Origin: an uncultured Mucilaginibacter sp. | Lineage (GTDB): Bacteria > Bacteroidota > Bacteroidia > Sphingobacteriales > Sphingobacteriaceae | DNA: 64,000 nt | NCBI GenBank assembly: GCA_903864275.1 | Contig: CAIPFE010000028.1 | Location: 124,001 to 188,000, forward strand | Direction: 5' to 3' | Shown here: positions 8,846-17,878 of the stretch, piece after piece | Layout of the letters: each line of letters opens with the position of its first letter | Numbering within the stretch: the stretch's first letter is position 1 | Position numbers and translations under genes: made by a program | Notes under the pieces: generated by a model | Databases searched by the model: none | Seen by the model: the letters and a program-made list of their open reading frames with translations, nothing else | Told to the model about the DNA's origin: nothing

Positions 8846-10060
8846 CTATCCAGCCACCAACTGGCTCTTCACCTCTTTATCAAAATTTTCCATTACCAAT
8901 ACGGATGCGCCGATCAGTTCGGCATCAAACCCAAGCTGGGATATCAACAGTTCGGTGCCCCTTGAAAGGCGGGGGATGCAGTATTTATGCAGCGCCTGCT
9001 GTATTGGGGCTAATAGTATTTTGCCAACCTTTGCCCCGCGACCGCTCAGTACAATGGCCTCCGGGTTCATGATGTGGATGAGTATGGCCAGCGCTTTGCC
9101 TATTTTATAGCCGGCATCGGAGAATAGTTCAATGGCAAACTGGTCGCCTTTGTTGGCGGCTTCCATTATAGCATCGCCCATTTGTTTGGAGTGGGCCTCA
9201 TCGATCTGTTTTAAGCTGGTAACACGGCCCTGCTCAATTCCTTCAATGGCCCGTTTTGACACCACGAGCATAGATGCTTCGGCTTCCAGGCATCCCCGTT
9301 TGCCGCAGGCGCATAGTGCCCCGTCTTCAGATAATGGGATATGACTGAACTCACCCGCAAAACCATTGCGCCCCCTGAAAATTTCACCGTTAACGATCAT
9401 CCCCAGGCCAATTCCCCAACCCAGATTGATCACCATTACTTCTTTTTGCGATTTGGCGATACCGAATTTTTGCTCTGCAAGGGCAATCAAACTTGAGTCG
9501 TTATCAATGTACGTTGGCAGCCCTGTTTCATCCGAAATATATTGGGTAAGAGATTTATTTCCGGCATCGAGATAAGTATAATTAATGCCACGAATCGGGT
9601 TTATAAAGCCAGGCATACCAATACCTATGCCGGTAATTTTATCTTTAGAAACCCCAGAATTACTGATGTATTGATTGATATTTTCAACCAGTTTATCAAG
9701 GGCTTCGCCGTTGTTTAACAGCTTCAATTCAAACATCACGAAATCAGATACCGGCTGGTTAAGCAGGTCGACCAGTTGAATACGGGTGGAAAGCTGGTCC
9801 ATTGCAATGGCCAGGATATACATGGCGCTGGCATTAATGGCATACATCAGCGGGCGCCGGCCACCGCTTGAAGGCGCGTATCCCTGCTCGATCACAAAGC
9901 CTTCCTCGATTAATTCATTAACCGCCTTGGCAATAGAAGGGATACTTTTATCAAACAACTCGCTCAGTTCAGCGCAGGACATTGCCTTATCAAAATAAAG
10001 GCATTTGATGATCATGTTTTTTAAATGGGTGCTTTTTACACTCTTCGTTTTAATTTCCAT
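8846..10060 (-). CDS. ROK family transcriptional regulator
   Basis: A 404-residue NagC/XylR-type protein. An N-terminal winged helix-turn-helix (about 10-75, SCAELSELFDKSIPSIAKAV) precedes a ROK sugar-kinase-like domain with GIGMPGFINP, GWGIGLGMIVNGE, the ROK signature GRNGFAGEFSHIPL and the zinc motif CACGKRGCLE. Regulators of this type respond to a sugar or sugar phosphate and control glycan use. The nearest candidate target in the same direction is the GH3 cluster upstream, but no operator is identified. The long upstream gap (about 460 bases) holds a repeat pair. Confidence 0.9.
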   Translation of the reverse strand: MEIKTKSVKSTHLKNMIIKCLYFDKAMSCAELSELFDKSIPSIAKAVNELIEEGFVIEQGYAPSSGGRRPLMYAINASAMYILAIAMDQLSTRIQLVDLLNQPVSDFVMFELKLLNNGEALDKLVENINQYISNSGVSKDKITGIGIGMPGFINPIRGINYTYLDAGNKSLTQYISDETGLPTYIDNDSSLIALAEQKFGIAKSQKEVMVINLGWGIGLGMIVNGEIFRGRNGFAGEFSHIPLSEDGALCACGKRGCLEAEASMLVVSKRAIEGIEQGRVTSLKQIDEAHSKQMGDAIMEAANKGDQFAIELFSDAGYKIGKALAILIHIMNPEAIVLSGRGAKVGKILLAPIQQALHKYCIPRLSRGTELLISQLGFDAELIGASVLVMENFDKEVKSQLVAG

Positions 10061-10244
10061 TTAGTAAATTTATTAAGCGATGGTCGCGCTTGTAGTACGG
10101 ATTGTATTTGATCTTCTAAAAATAGAAAAAGTCCGGCAAAAATACACACTAATAGGAGATTAGGGATTAAGTTAGTATTAATAATTTTGAGAAAGGGGTT
10201 GGCGTGGCAGAAAAGCGATGGATCGCGTCTCCTAACGAAAGATC

Positions 10245-10337
10245 ACCGGCGTTCGCGTTCACTTCGTACCAACACACGCGATTTATTTACCGTGAATACC
10301 TGACAATCAATGTGTTGATTTTTTTAAATATTGAAAA
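10245..10337. repeat. 93-bp repeat, copy A
   Basis: It begins ACC-GGCGTTCGCGTTCACTTCG, ends TTGAAAA, and aligns without gaps to copy B. The internal inverted repeat GCGTTCAC...GTGAACGC seen in copy B is decayed here to GTGAATAC. Confidence 0.75.
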
Positions 10338-10417
10338 TGTGCAAATCGAACATTCCGTGCCAATACCTTGCCGAGACAGTAAAAACGACATTTTTTACCT
10401 TTTCCCTTTCACCTTTA

Positions 10418-10510
10418 ACCAGCGTTCGCGTTCACTTCGCAATAACACACGAAATTTTAATCAGGTGAACGCCTGATAATCAACAAGTTCATTTTTGAAG
10501 AATTTGAAAA
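10418..10510. repeat. 93-bp repeat, copy B
   Basis: It begins ACC-AGCGTTCGCGTTCACTTCG and has the same length as copy A. It contains a perfect 8-bp inverted repeat GCGTTCAC / GTGAACGC about 25 bases apart. It ends a few bases before the stop of the small secreted beta protein gene and may act as its 3' structure. Confidence 0.75.
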
Positions 10511-10520
10511 AGTTATCTTT

Positions 10521-10889
10521 TTATTTATCGTCCCTGACAAAAGTGACATGATGTTTCACGTCTTGTTCTGTAAAATTTAGGGAAACAGAGTCCCCGGCTG
10601 CCACGTATTTCCCGTCAACCGGTATAACATTCCCGTCCGGGTCCTTAACATTGAACGAAAAATTATCGCCGGTGATTTTGCCGTCATTGATCGCTAAAGG
10701 ATCGCCTTCGGCCTGGGCTGTACCATTGAGTGCTTCTCCATTAACATTAAAAACAAGATGGAGCGGATGATCGTTGCCATCAGGATCTTTTAACGAACCT
10801 TTCCATTTACCCGCTAAGCCGGCAACGGCCGCCAGGCAAACTGCAAAACAGGCTATCAGTGTTGCCGTAATGAATATTTTTCTTTTCAT
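10521..10889 (-). CDS. small secreted beta-rich protein
   Basis: From MKRKIFIT the protein has 122 residues with a signal peptide (to about residue 24). The mature domain (GLAGKWKGSL, LHLVFNVNGEALNGTA, INDGKITGDNFSFNV, GKYVAAGDSVSLNF) is a repeated beta-strand pattern resembling a small lipocalin-like barrel. A clear paralogue with the same strand order is encoded at 56.3-56.6 kb beside a GH3 gene, and a similar domain starts the S33 hydrolase at 27.2 kb. The earlier in-frame start, 25 codons upstream, is rejected because the signal peptide would be internal. Function unknown. Confidence 0.75.
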   Translation of the reverse strand: MKRKIFITATLIACFAVCLAAVAGLAGKWKGSLKDPDGNDHPLHLVFNVNGEALNGTAQAEGDPLAINDGKITGDNFSFNVKDPDGNVIPVDGKYVAAGDSVSLNFTEQDVKHHVTFVRDDK

Positions 10890-11016
10890 AATTTGAGTTT
10901 TTGATAAGACACATAAATTTAAAGAAACGTTACGGGAAATATGAAAAGGCTGGTAATTTTCCATGGCAGTCTTGAGTCCGTAGGGTCTCCGTTTCTTGCG
11001 CGAGAAAAAGACGCTG

Positions 11017-11711
11017 TTATTTTTTTATTAAATTCATGAGTGTGCCAGGCACTAAATCAATTTTGTTATTGATAGAAGTTAGCATAACAAGATATAAGTT
11101 GTTTTTACGCTCAAGAAACATTATTTCAATAGGAATTGTCACATTGTCATCTACACTATCTTTCACACTTCCAAAAAAATCCACGGCACCGTTACTTTTA
11201 TATTTGATAGAAAAATTCTTAAACCTTGAATAATAATAAGCTAAAGTGTCGTTTTTTTTGATGATCTGTGTTTGTAGCCCTCGGATATTTAAATATACTT
11301 TTGATGCTTTATCTTGTGTTCCTCTTTTAAATAAAAAATCAAATTGATCAAATTCGCCAAAGCGACCATAAATAAAATGATGTGTTAGATTATCGTCAGC
11401 ATGAGAATCAATAATGCAGGTATCAAGTGACATGTGAGTCACTGAATTAACTCTGTAAACAAACATTCGAAATTTGTCATTATAAGCAAATATTGCAATA
11501 GGATTTCTTGTTTTACTTATATCGGTTTCATCAAATACTAAGTTTTTATTTTCGTTGAATAGTTTTAGATAACCTTCAGGATATTTATTTATTGCTTCAA
11601 CGGCGTCTGTTTTAGTGGCCTCATCCATCGATTTCTCAATCCCTGCGATATGATAAATAAACCCACCAATTAAACAATAATTACCAAAATCACTATAATG
11701 CTTTTTTTCAT
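11017..11711 (-). pseudogene. frameshifted membrane-anchored hypothetical gene
   Basis: The intact frame covers the downstream 203 codons (from ATG at 11628, MDEATKTDAVEAINK). Upstream, an ATG at 11711 opens MKKSIIVILVIIV, then hits a TAA; one base shift at about 11669-11675 would join it to LIGGFIYHIAGIEKS and the main frame. Together these make a typical N-terminal membrane anchor plus an extracytoplasmic beta-rich domain of about 230 residues. So the gene has either a real single-base deletion or a sequence error. The gene is AT-rich compared with its flanks. No family recognised. Confidence 0.6.
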
Positions 11712-11812
11712 GGTTTATTTTAGTTTGGGTTTAAATGTAAACTAAAAATCTCGCTTCAAGCGCGATGCAGCGCAAAGGCCAAAAAGAGGTGTCCTCAATT
11801 GAGAGACACACC

Positions 11813-11845
11813 AGACTTGCGAAGTTTTCAAAACTTCGCAAATCT
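11813..11845. terminator. 16-bp hairpin, acttgcgaagttt type
   Basis: AGACTTGCGAAGTTTT pairs with AAAACTTCGCAAATCT with one mismatch around a very short loop. It lies just downstream of the 170-aa membrane protein gene (minus strand). The core resembles the hairpin at 24886-24916. Confidence 0.5.
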
Positions 11846-11853
11846 TTCAACTT

Positions 11854-12366
11854 TCAATCAATATTAACTTCTTTAATAACCACAAAAATGTCAGGTTCGT
11901 CCATAGAGTATTTTATAAGGTAAGACTGGCCGGCACGATACCTATTGTTAACATCACCGATTTCTTGTTGAATTATACCGGTAGCTGTATAATATTTTAA
12001 GGTTGCATAATTGGCGTGGCCGTGAAAACTACTTTCTTCCCTGGTGGTAAGTACTGTAGCAACAGTAGTTTTTGAAGGATGATATTTTAAAATATAAGCA
12101 ACCCTGTTATCAGCTAAAGCAGAAAACAACCAAATGCTGCCTAAAAAAAGGCCTATGAATATAATTTTTAATGTAGTTGCGTTTTTTATCCTTAACAAGT
12201 AGTCCCCTATAATTTTATAAGTGATAAAGCCCCATCCAAACAGAAGAAACCCGTATGCTACAAAGGTTATTGTAGTATCGTATTTAAATGAAAAGAAGCA
12301 AATGTAAATCGCTCCCACGCCAAGTAACAACAGCCCGATTAGTGCATATTTAACAGTGGGGTTCAT
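11854..12366 (-). CDS. hypothetical membrane protein (170 aa)
   Basis: Three hydrophobic segments (about 8-28, 34-54, 68-88) are followed by a soluble beta-rich tail (about 95-170) with VATVLTTREESSFHG and GQSYLIKYSMDEPDIFVV. The tail resembles DUF3592-type domains, which are of unknown function. It is AT-rich and lies beside the frameshifted anchored gene, so both may belong to one accessory patch. Start MNPTVKYAL is the first Met. Confidence 0.6.
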   Translation of the reverse strand: MNPTVKYALIGLLLLGVGAIYICFFSFKYDTTITFVAYGFLLFGWGFITYKIIGDYLLRIKNATTLKIIFIGLFLGSIWLFSALADNRVAYILKYHPSKTTVATVLTTREESSFHGHANYATLKYYTATGIIQQEIGDVNNRYRAGQSYLIKYSMDEPDIFVVIKEVNID

Positions 12367-12453
12367 TTAATAAATATATAAATTAAGATTTTAACTTCTA
12401 ATTTTCTTCACTTCCGCAACATAGCTATCGGGTCGGCATTCCGATTTCCGACT

Positions 12454-14853
12454 TCACTTCTCCACCTCAAACTCCCTCGTCAACTTAATATCCTCCGACG
12501 AACTCCCTATCATCATCATAAATTTCCCGGGCTCAACGGTCCAGTTCATGTTTTTATCGAGGATGGCCAGGTCATCGGGGTGCAGGGTGAAGGTAATGGT
12601 TTTCTTTTCGCCGGGGTCGAGGGGTACGCGTTCAAAGCCGCGCAGGTCGTATTCGTAAGTGGTTACATCGCTTACTTCCTGTTTCAGGTAAAGCTGCACC
12701 ACGTCATCGCCTTTGCGCTGGCCGGTATTGGTTACGTCAACGGTTACGGTTATATCGCCCTGCTGGTGTTCCTTTTCGGGCGATACCTGCAGGTTGCCGT
12801 AAGCAAAAGTGGTATAGCTAAGGCCATAGCCAAAGGGGTACAGCGCACCGTTCACGCTGGTTTTGCCCCAGCTGTTTTTACCACCCTGCGGCAGCTGCGA
12901 ACCTTGTTTAAACGGGAAATTAAACTCAATTTGCCCTACAGTTTTCGGGAAGGTGATAGAGAGTTTGCCGCCGGGGTTATTATCGCCAAACAGCGTTTCG
13001 GCTATTACCTGCCCGCTTTCCGGGCCGGGGAACCAGGCTTCCAGTATGGCGGGCACATATTTGTTTTCCCAGTTTACGGTAAGCGGCTGGCCGTTTATCA
13101 TTACCATCACCACCGGCTTGCCGGTAGCCTGCAAGGCCTGTATCAGCTTTAACTGGCGGCCCGGTAAATTAAGCCCGGTGCGGGATAAGCTTTCGCCAAC
13201 CCTGTCCACATCCTCGCCAACCGCAGCGATGATCACATCCGCATTTTTTGCAAGCGCTACAGCTGAATCAATGGAGGCCCGTTCCTGTGTTGTAAGCGGC
13301 GTTTCAATGATCTCGCTTTCGGGCCAGGTGGCATCGACGATATTGCAGCCCTTTGCATAATTTACGGTGGCGCCGCTGCCCATGTAGTTTTTTATCCCGT
13401 CGAGTACGCTGGTCACCGGGTTATGTGAAGGGCCGTACCGGCTGATGGCATAATTGGTTTCCATAGCCAGCGGACCGGTCACGAGTATATTTTTTATGGC
13501 TGCTTTATTCAATGGCAGTGTGTTGTTATCATTTTTCAGCAGCACCATCGACTCGCGGTTCATTTTCAGCCCCATGGCGGTTGCTTCGGCATTGTGCACC
13601 AGCTTATCGGCTGCTTTCGGGTCTTCCACGTAAGGATGGTCGAACAAGCCCAGCTTAAACTTTACCCTCAGCACATCGCCGGTTCGCGAGTCAAGGGTTT
13701 TAATAGATATTTTGCCCTCCTTGTACAATTGCCGAAGCGGCATAATATACGTTTGCGGCATGGTAAAATTGGTGCGCACATTAAGCCCGGCTTCAAAAGC
13801 CTGCCTCACCGCTTCTTCGGGACTATCGGCCACATGATGCTTGCTGTATAAATACTCAACCGCCTCGCTGTCCGACACCACATAGCCGTTAAAGCCAAAC
13901 TTTTGCCGAAGCAGCTCGGTCAGGAAGAAATAGCTGCCGGTAACGGGCTCGCCGTTCCAGTCGTTATAGCTGCTCATTACCCCCAGGGGGTGCGCTTCCT
14001 GTATCACCCGGCGGAAAGGGTACAGGTACATCTGGTACAATTCGCGCGGCGCCACATGCGGATCGGTGCGGTCGGCGCCGTCACGACCGCCCTTTGGCAC
14101 GCTATAAACCGCAAAATGTTTTAAGGTTGATGCTACGCCTTCTTCCTGCACGCCCAAACACATTTGTTTGCCCAGCTCTGCAATTAAAAAGGGGTTTTCG
14201 CCATAAGTTTCCACCACGCGGCCCCAGCGCTGGTCGCGGCTAACATCCAGTATCGGCGTGTAAATATTGGTATAGCCCAATGCCTTGCCTTCGCGGCCGA
14301 CCACCTGTCCCGCAAGGCGCACTAAATTTCTATCCCAGGTGCTGCCGATACCGATGGGGGCGGGGAGGGATGTGGCCCTGTCGTGGTTAAGGCCGTGTAT
14401 GCCTTCGTTGGTAAAATCAACCGGCACACCCATGCGCGTTTGTTCCACAAACCATTTCTGGATGGTATTTATGGCAGCCGCGTGTTTGCTGAAAGGGTAG
14501 GAGTACTGTGTTGGCGCGGCATCGGTATGCGAGGTTAAGTTATTCAGTTCCTCATCAATATTGGCTATGCCGTCCTTCCAAACCTCGTTCTTCCACGAGT
14601 CGGTCGGCATTTCCTCTTTCAAAACCCGTTTATAGCCATAAAGCGTAGCCAGCTGGCAGGTTTTTTCCTCAACGGTCATCTGGCTCAGCAGGTCGGCAAC
14701 ACGTTTTTCAATGGGCTGTGATGGGTCTTCAAAAACATCCATTTTGCCGTTCTTATTAAAATCAATCCAGCCTTTGTGGTAAATGCTTTTATCCTGGGCA
14801 GGTGAATGTAAAGTTATGAGCAGCAGTGGCAGTAGCAGCGGCAGTTTTTTCAT
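12454..14853 (-). CDS. bglX: GH3 beta-glucosidase, BglX-like, secreted
   Basis: A 799-residue glycoside hydrolase family 3 enzyme with a signal peptide (to about residue 19, HSPAQ). The N-terminal barrel carries the KHF...Y element (about 245) and the catalytic nucleophile Asp328 in VVSDSEAVEYL. The alpha/beta sandwich domain follows (about 420-640), and a fibronectin-III-like domain ends the protein (about 690-790). Length and order match periplasmic BglX. It should release glucose or other sugars from beta-linked oligosaccharides. It is preceded by a duplicated 15-16-base promoter element and has no close operon partner. Confidence 0.92.
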   Translation of the reverse strand: MKKLPLLLPLLLITLHSPAQDKSIYHKGWIDFNKNGKMDVFEDPSQPIEKRVADLLSQMTVEEKTCQLATLYGYKRVLKEEMPTDSWKNEVWKDGIANIDEELNNLTSHTDAAPTQYSYPFSKHAAAINTIQKWFVEQTRMGVPVDFTNEGIHGLNHDRATSLPAPIGIGSTWDRNLVRLAGQVVGREGKALGYTNIYTPILDVSRDQRWGRVVETYGENPFLIAELGKQMCLGVQEEGVASTLKHFAVYSVPKGGRDGADRTDPHVAPRELYQMYLYPFRRVIQEAHPLGVMSSYNDWNGEPVTGSYFFLTELLRQKFGFNGYVVSDSEAVEYLYSKHHVADSPEEAVRQAFEAGLNVRTNFTMPQTYIMPLRQLYKEGKISIKTLDSRTGDVLRVKFKLGLFDHPYVEDPKAADKLVHNAEATAMGLKMNRESMVLLKNDNNTLPLNKAAIKNILVTGPLAMETNYAISRYGPSHNPVTSVLDGIKNYMGSGATVNYAKGCNIVDATWPESEIIETPLTTQERASIDSAVALAKNADVIIAAVGEDVDRVGESLSRTGLNLPGRQLKLIQALQATGKPVVMVMINGQPLTVNWENKYVPAILEAWFPGPESGQVIAETLFGDNNPGGKLSITFPKTVGQIEFNFPFKQGSQLPQGGKNSWGKTSVNGALYPFGYGLSYTTFAYGNLQVSPEKEHQQGDITVTVDVTNTGQRKGDDVVQLYLKQEVSDVTTYEYDLRGFERVPLDPGEKKTITFTLHPDDLAILDKNMNWTVEPGKFMMMIGSSSEDIKLTREFEVEK

Positions 14854-14875
14854 TGGGGCGAAATATAGGTTTGAT

Positions 14876-14883
14876 CAAATATA
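14876..14883 (-). promoter_or_regulatory. candidate -7 box (TATATTTG) upstream of bglX
   Basis: On the minus strand the sequence TATATTTG fits the Bacteroidota -7 consensus TAnnTTTG and lies about 22 bases before the bglX ATG. It is part of a tandem direct repeat (AAATATAGGTTTGATC at 14861-14876, then 15 of the same bases at 14877-14891). The repeat may be an operator or a simple duplication. No clear -33 element. Confidence 0.4.
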
Positions 14884-15037
14884 GGTTTGATTTTAAAATA
14901 TGGGAGCCAGCCCTCGGAATTGTTACGCTGTTTTCGATTTAAGGGCATACTAAATTCCGGTGCGTTATTCAAGCCATGGCATTGCGGTTTGTTGGAGAAA
15001 ACTCCAACAAAGGCGGAGAGGCGAGAGCTGCTATTTT

Positions 15038-15526
15038 TTAAGTCCCAAAAGACACATTTTTATACTGGTGCTGATCTGATAACCCCGATTCAGCATAGTC
15101 AAGTATCCCTTCCTTTTCCAGTTCATCCAGCTTACGCTTGATAGGAATATAATTGGCGCGGGCAGGAATTTCAAGCGCGAAATAATTATGATTAAGCTGT
15201 TCAGTTCTGCATCCCATATACCTGAAAATTTTGCAGACTTCATCAATATCGTATGCATCATCCATTATAATGGCATGGATAATTGAATTACCCGAATGCT
15301 GAATTGTTTTGCGATAGGTTAGCATCCCTTCGGCATCGATGTATTCTGCCCAAACAATGTCGCCCGAAGCAATTTTAGGGGTATAAAAAGGCAGATCGAT
15401 TATTTTATAATAGCCAAATTCATTGTTCTCGACCTCAGCAAACAGCGTTTCCGTGGTTTCTTCCTCGAGAATGTCGCTGTAAAAGCGAAAAAATATTTCT
15501 ACTGATTTGTCTACCGGTATGTCCAT
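15038..15526 (-). CDS. DUF4265 family protein
   Basis: A 162-residue cytoplasmic protein with the DUF4265 pattern (ETLFAEVENNEFGYYKIIDLPFYTPKIASGDIVWAE at about 27-62, then a ferredoxin-like alpha/beta C-terminal half). Family members have no known function. Monocistronic. Confidence 0.7.
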   Translation of the reverse strand: MDIPVDKSVEIFFRFYSDILEEETTETLFAEVENNEFGYYKIIDLPFYTPKIASGDIVWAEYIDAEGMLTYRKTIQHSGNSIIHAIIMDDAYDIDEVCKIFRYMGCRTEQLNHNYFALEIPARANYIPIKRKLDELEKEGILDYAESGLSDQHQYKNVSFGT

Positions 15527-15581
15527 TTTTTAAATGAATGATTTTTTATTAAAAACTTATCAAATCTTTTAATGATCAAAC

Positions 15582-16646
15582 TTATTCCGTATTCCCAGCC
15601 TTTATCCTCCGCTCCATTACCTCCCGCCATGTTGTTAAAATAAAACCGTTTTTCTTTAAGAATTCTTTCAGACGCGGGTCGGTCATCGCCAGCATATCGC
15701 CTTTTCGTTTATTGCCCTCTTTACAAATATTTTTAAAATTGGCCGATGGGTTGGTGCAATGCATGATCACCATCGTTAAACCGGGGCTTAACCTGCCGAT
15801 GCTTTCAATGTAATGGTCGGTATACCATTGCTGGATTTCCGCATCTGTTTTATTATCAACATCGGGCATATTCCAGTCGTAGCTGGAGTTATGCAGGTCA
15901 TCAAGTACCGGCAAGCCATTTTTCCATAGCATTTCGCCTACCTCCCTGGCTTTACCTAAAGCCGCCGCCTCGGGAATTACCATACCTTCTTTATATTTTC
16001 CCTGCTTTTTAAGGTCTGCTATTGTTGCTGCCTTTGCTTCAGAACGGTAGAAAATATCGTCCCCGCCGGGGAACATAACCGGGATCTGTTTTTCAATACC
16101 CAGCTTCAAATATTTTTCCATAAAGGCGTCTTTCGCAAACAAGGTGCCCATATGCGAATCGAGGTGCGTAGGCTTAAAACCCATGCTCACCGCGCGCTCG
16201 AACTGCGCCCTTATTTCTTTATCGATCTCATCAGGCGTTGCATGAAAATACACAGCGGCTACCGACTGATACAAACAGCCCTGTTTATCAACTAACCCTG
16301 GTACAGCAGCTTTACCGGCCAGCGGCCCCCAGCGGTAATTATCCCATTCGGAAGTGAGGGTTAAGTGCAAACCGGCATCCATATCCGGGTGTTCCTTTAT
16401 GTATTTTACGATCTCGGGCACCCAGGGACATGGCATCATTACACTGGTTGAGGTTGATACCCCCTGCCCGATAGCCGTTTCAACACCTTCATCCGATTCA
16501 TGCGACATCCCGGCATCATCCACATGCAATATCAGCACCCTGGCCCCTTTGGGCCAGCCAAGCCGCTCGGCAAAAGTTTTTGTTTGCTGGGCGAATCCTG
16601 CAATGGAAAGGCTAATCAGCAGCGATAAAAGGCACAGTTTTTTCAT
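15582..16646 (-). CDS. ChbG/HpnK-like carbohydrate deacetylase, secreted
   Basis: From MKKLCLL the protein has 354 residues with a signal peptide ending at GFAQ. The YdjC/ChbG fold is indicated by LILHVDDAGMSHESDEG (catalytic and metal Asp pair), GLHLTLTSEW (metal His) and THLDSHMGTLF (metal His). ChbG removes an N-acetyl group from chitooligosaccharides in a metal-dependent reaction; here the enzyme should act in the periplasm. It lies 83 bases downstream of two tandem NagX-like membrane proteins on the same strand, which suggests a shared amino-sugar or glycan role. The substrate is inferred only from the family. Confidence 0.85.
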   Translation of the reverse strand: MKKLCLLSLLISLSIAGFAQQTKTFAERLGWPKGARVLILHVDDAGMSHESDEGVETAIGQGVSTSTSVMMPCPWVPEIVKYIKEHPDMDAGLHLTLTSEWDNYRWGPLAGKAAVPGLVDKQGCLYQSVAAVYFHATPDEIDKEIRAQFERAVSMGFKPTHLDSHMGTLFAKDAFMEKYLKLGIEKQIPVMFPGGDDIFYRSEAKAATIADLKKQGKYKEGMVIPEAAALGKAREVGEMLWKNGLPVLDDLHNSSYDWNMPDVDNKTDAEIQQWYTDHYIESIGRLSPGLTMVIMHCTNPSANFKNICKEGNKRKGDMLAMTDPRLKEFLKKNGFILTTWREVMERRIKAGNTE

Positions 16647-16729
16647 TCTTATGATGTAATACACTAAAACAAGGTGTTTTGTCAAACTAAATAAATCCGA
16701 AATCGAAAATCGTAAATCCGAAATAATAA

Positions 16730-17863
16730 CTACACCCTGATGTATACCTTATTCTTATCCAATATCTTACCAAATACCCAGCAAACCAGCATATAATAAA
16801 TAGCAAATAATAACGAGCCTATAGCGCCGGCCGAGATAACCTGGAAAACTTTTTCGCTCATCATCTCATTAAAATTCATCTTATCAAAATGGTACCAGCC
16901 AACCACGGCCCCGAAGAAATCGCCGAAAATATAAATGGCCAGTGGGTTTCTGCCAAAAGTTTCAAAAAACGAGGTCCAGTTGCCCTTGTTCCAGGCACGC
17001 ATCTCGACAACATATATCAAAGCGGAGATCAATACCAAATCGATGCCGACTGTTAGCAGTACAAATGAACTTGTCCACAATTTTTTTGCGATGGGGAACG
17101 ACATGTTCCAGCAAAGCGCAAGGAAAATAAATATAAAGCCGAATAACAAAAGCTTCGATATCGTTTCATAAGTTTTGCCCTTTTCCTGGATAAACTTGCC
17201 TGCATAATAACCGCAGATGACGTTTACAATGGAAGGCAGCGTGCTCAAAATGCCTTCCGGGTCAAAGGCGACGCCTTCGCCGTGGTACAGGTGGGCATCG
17301 CCCATTACCCATTTATCAAGGTAAGTACCCGCGTTGGTGAGCATGCCGTAGGGATCGTTCGGATCGCCGAAAATAAGCAGTACTACCTGGTAGCCCACTA
17401 AAAGCAATATGCTGATAATAATAATGGCGTTGTTTGATTTGATGAAATAGACCATCAAAGCGGCAAACAGGTAACAAAGCGCTATGCGGGGCAGCACCCC
17501 TAATATACGCATGTGGCTTAACGTACCAATTGACCAGCTGCCGTCCAGATGATGCTGAATAGACCCCAGCCACTCCAGGCCAACGAACACCAAATAGATC
17601 AATACCGACCGTTTAACAATTTTTAAAATAACCGATGTGTCGCTTAGCCCGGCAAATTTTTTCATCGCGAAACTCATCGCGTTCCCCATGGCGAACAGGA
17701 AGGACGGGAATACAAGATCAGTGGGTGTAAATCCGAACCATTTGGCATGGTCCAACGGGGCAAAAGATATATCGCTGCCCGGGTTATTTACGATGATCAT
17801 AAAACAAATGGTCATCCCGCGAAATACATCGAGTGAAATAAACCGGTTGGTATTTTGTTCCAT
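16730..17863 (-). CDS. NagX/HGSNAT-like membrane protein (COG4299), copy 1
   Basis: A 377-residue protein with about 10 membrane segments beginning NRFISLDVFRGMTICFMIIVNN, the hallmark of the DUF1624/DUF5009 group that includes heparan-alpha-glucosaminide N-acetyltransferase and bacterial NagX. The conserved HAKWFGFTPTDLVFPSFLF region carries the His used for acetyl transfer in the human enzyme. It lies 15 bases downstream of a close paralogue, so the pair arose by tandem duplication and is probably co-transcribed. Role in acetyl-amino-sugar handling is inferred. Confidence 0.85.
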   Translation of the reverse strand: MEQNTNRFISLDVFRGMTICFMIIVNNPGSDISFAPLDHAKWFGFTPTDLVFPSFLFAMGNAMSFAMKKFAGLSDTSVILKIVKRSVLIYLVFVGLEWLGSIQHHLDGSWSIGTLSHMRILGVLPRIALCYLFAALMVYFIKSNNAIIIISILLLVGYQVVLLIFGDPNDPYGMLTNAGTYLDKWVMGDAHLYHGEGVAFDPEGILSTLPSIVNVICGYYAGKFIQEKGKTYETISKLLLFGFIFIFLALCWNMSFPIAKKLWTSSFVLLTVGIDLVLISALIYVVEMRAWNKGNWTSFFETFGRNPLAIYIFGDFFGAVVGWYHFDKMNFNEMMSEKVFQVISAGAIGSLLFAIYYMLVCWVFGKILDKNKVYIRV

Positions 17864-17878
17864 ACTTTAATTAAAATG

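Larger units (their letters stand above)
10061..10520. other. gene-free interval with a repeat pair
   Basis: This 460-base interval carries no convincing gene. Its main content is a pair of 93-base imperfect direct repeats (separate entries). The remaining sequence is AT-rich and shows no terminator or promoter that I can support. Confidence 0.6.

Noticed and set aside
15031..15261. Separate 76-codon gene within the DUF4265 region
   Set aside because: It is a second frame on the same strand inside the better-supported DUF4265 gene.
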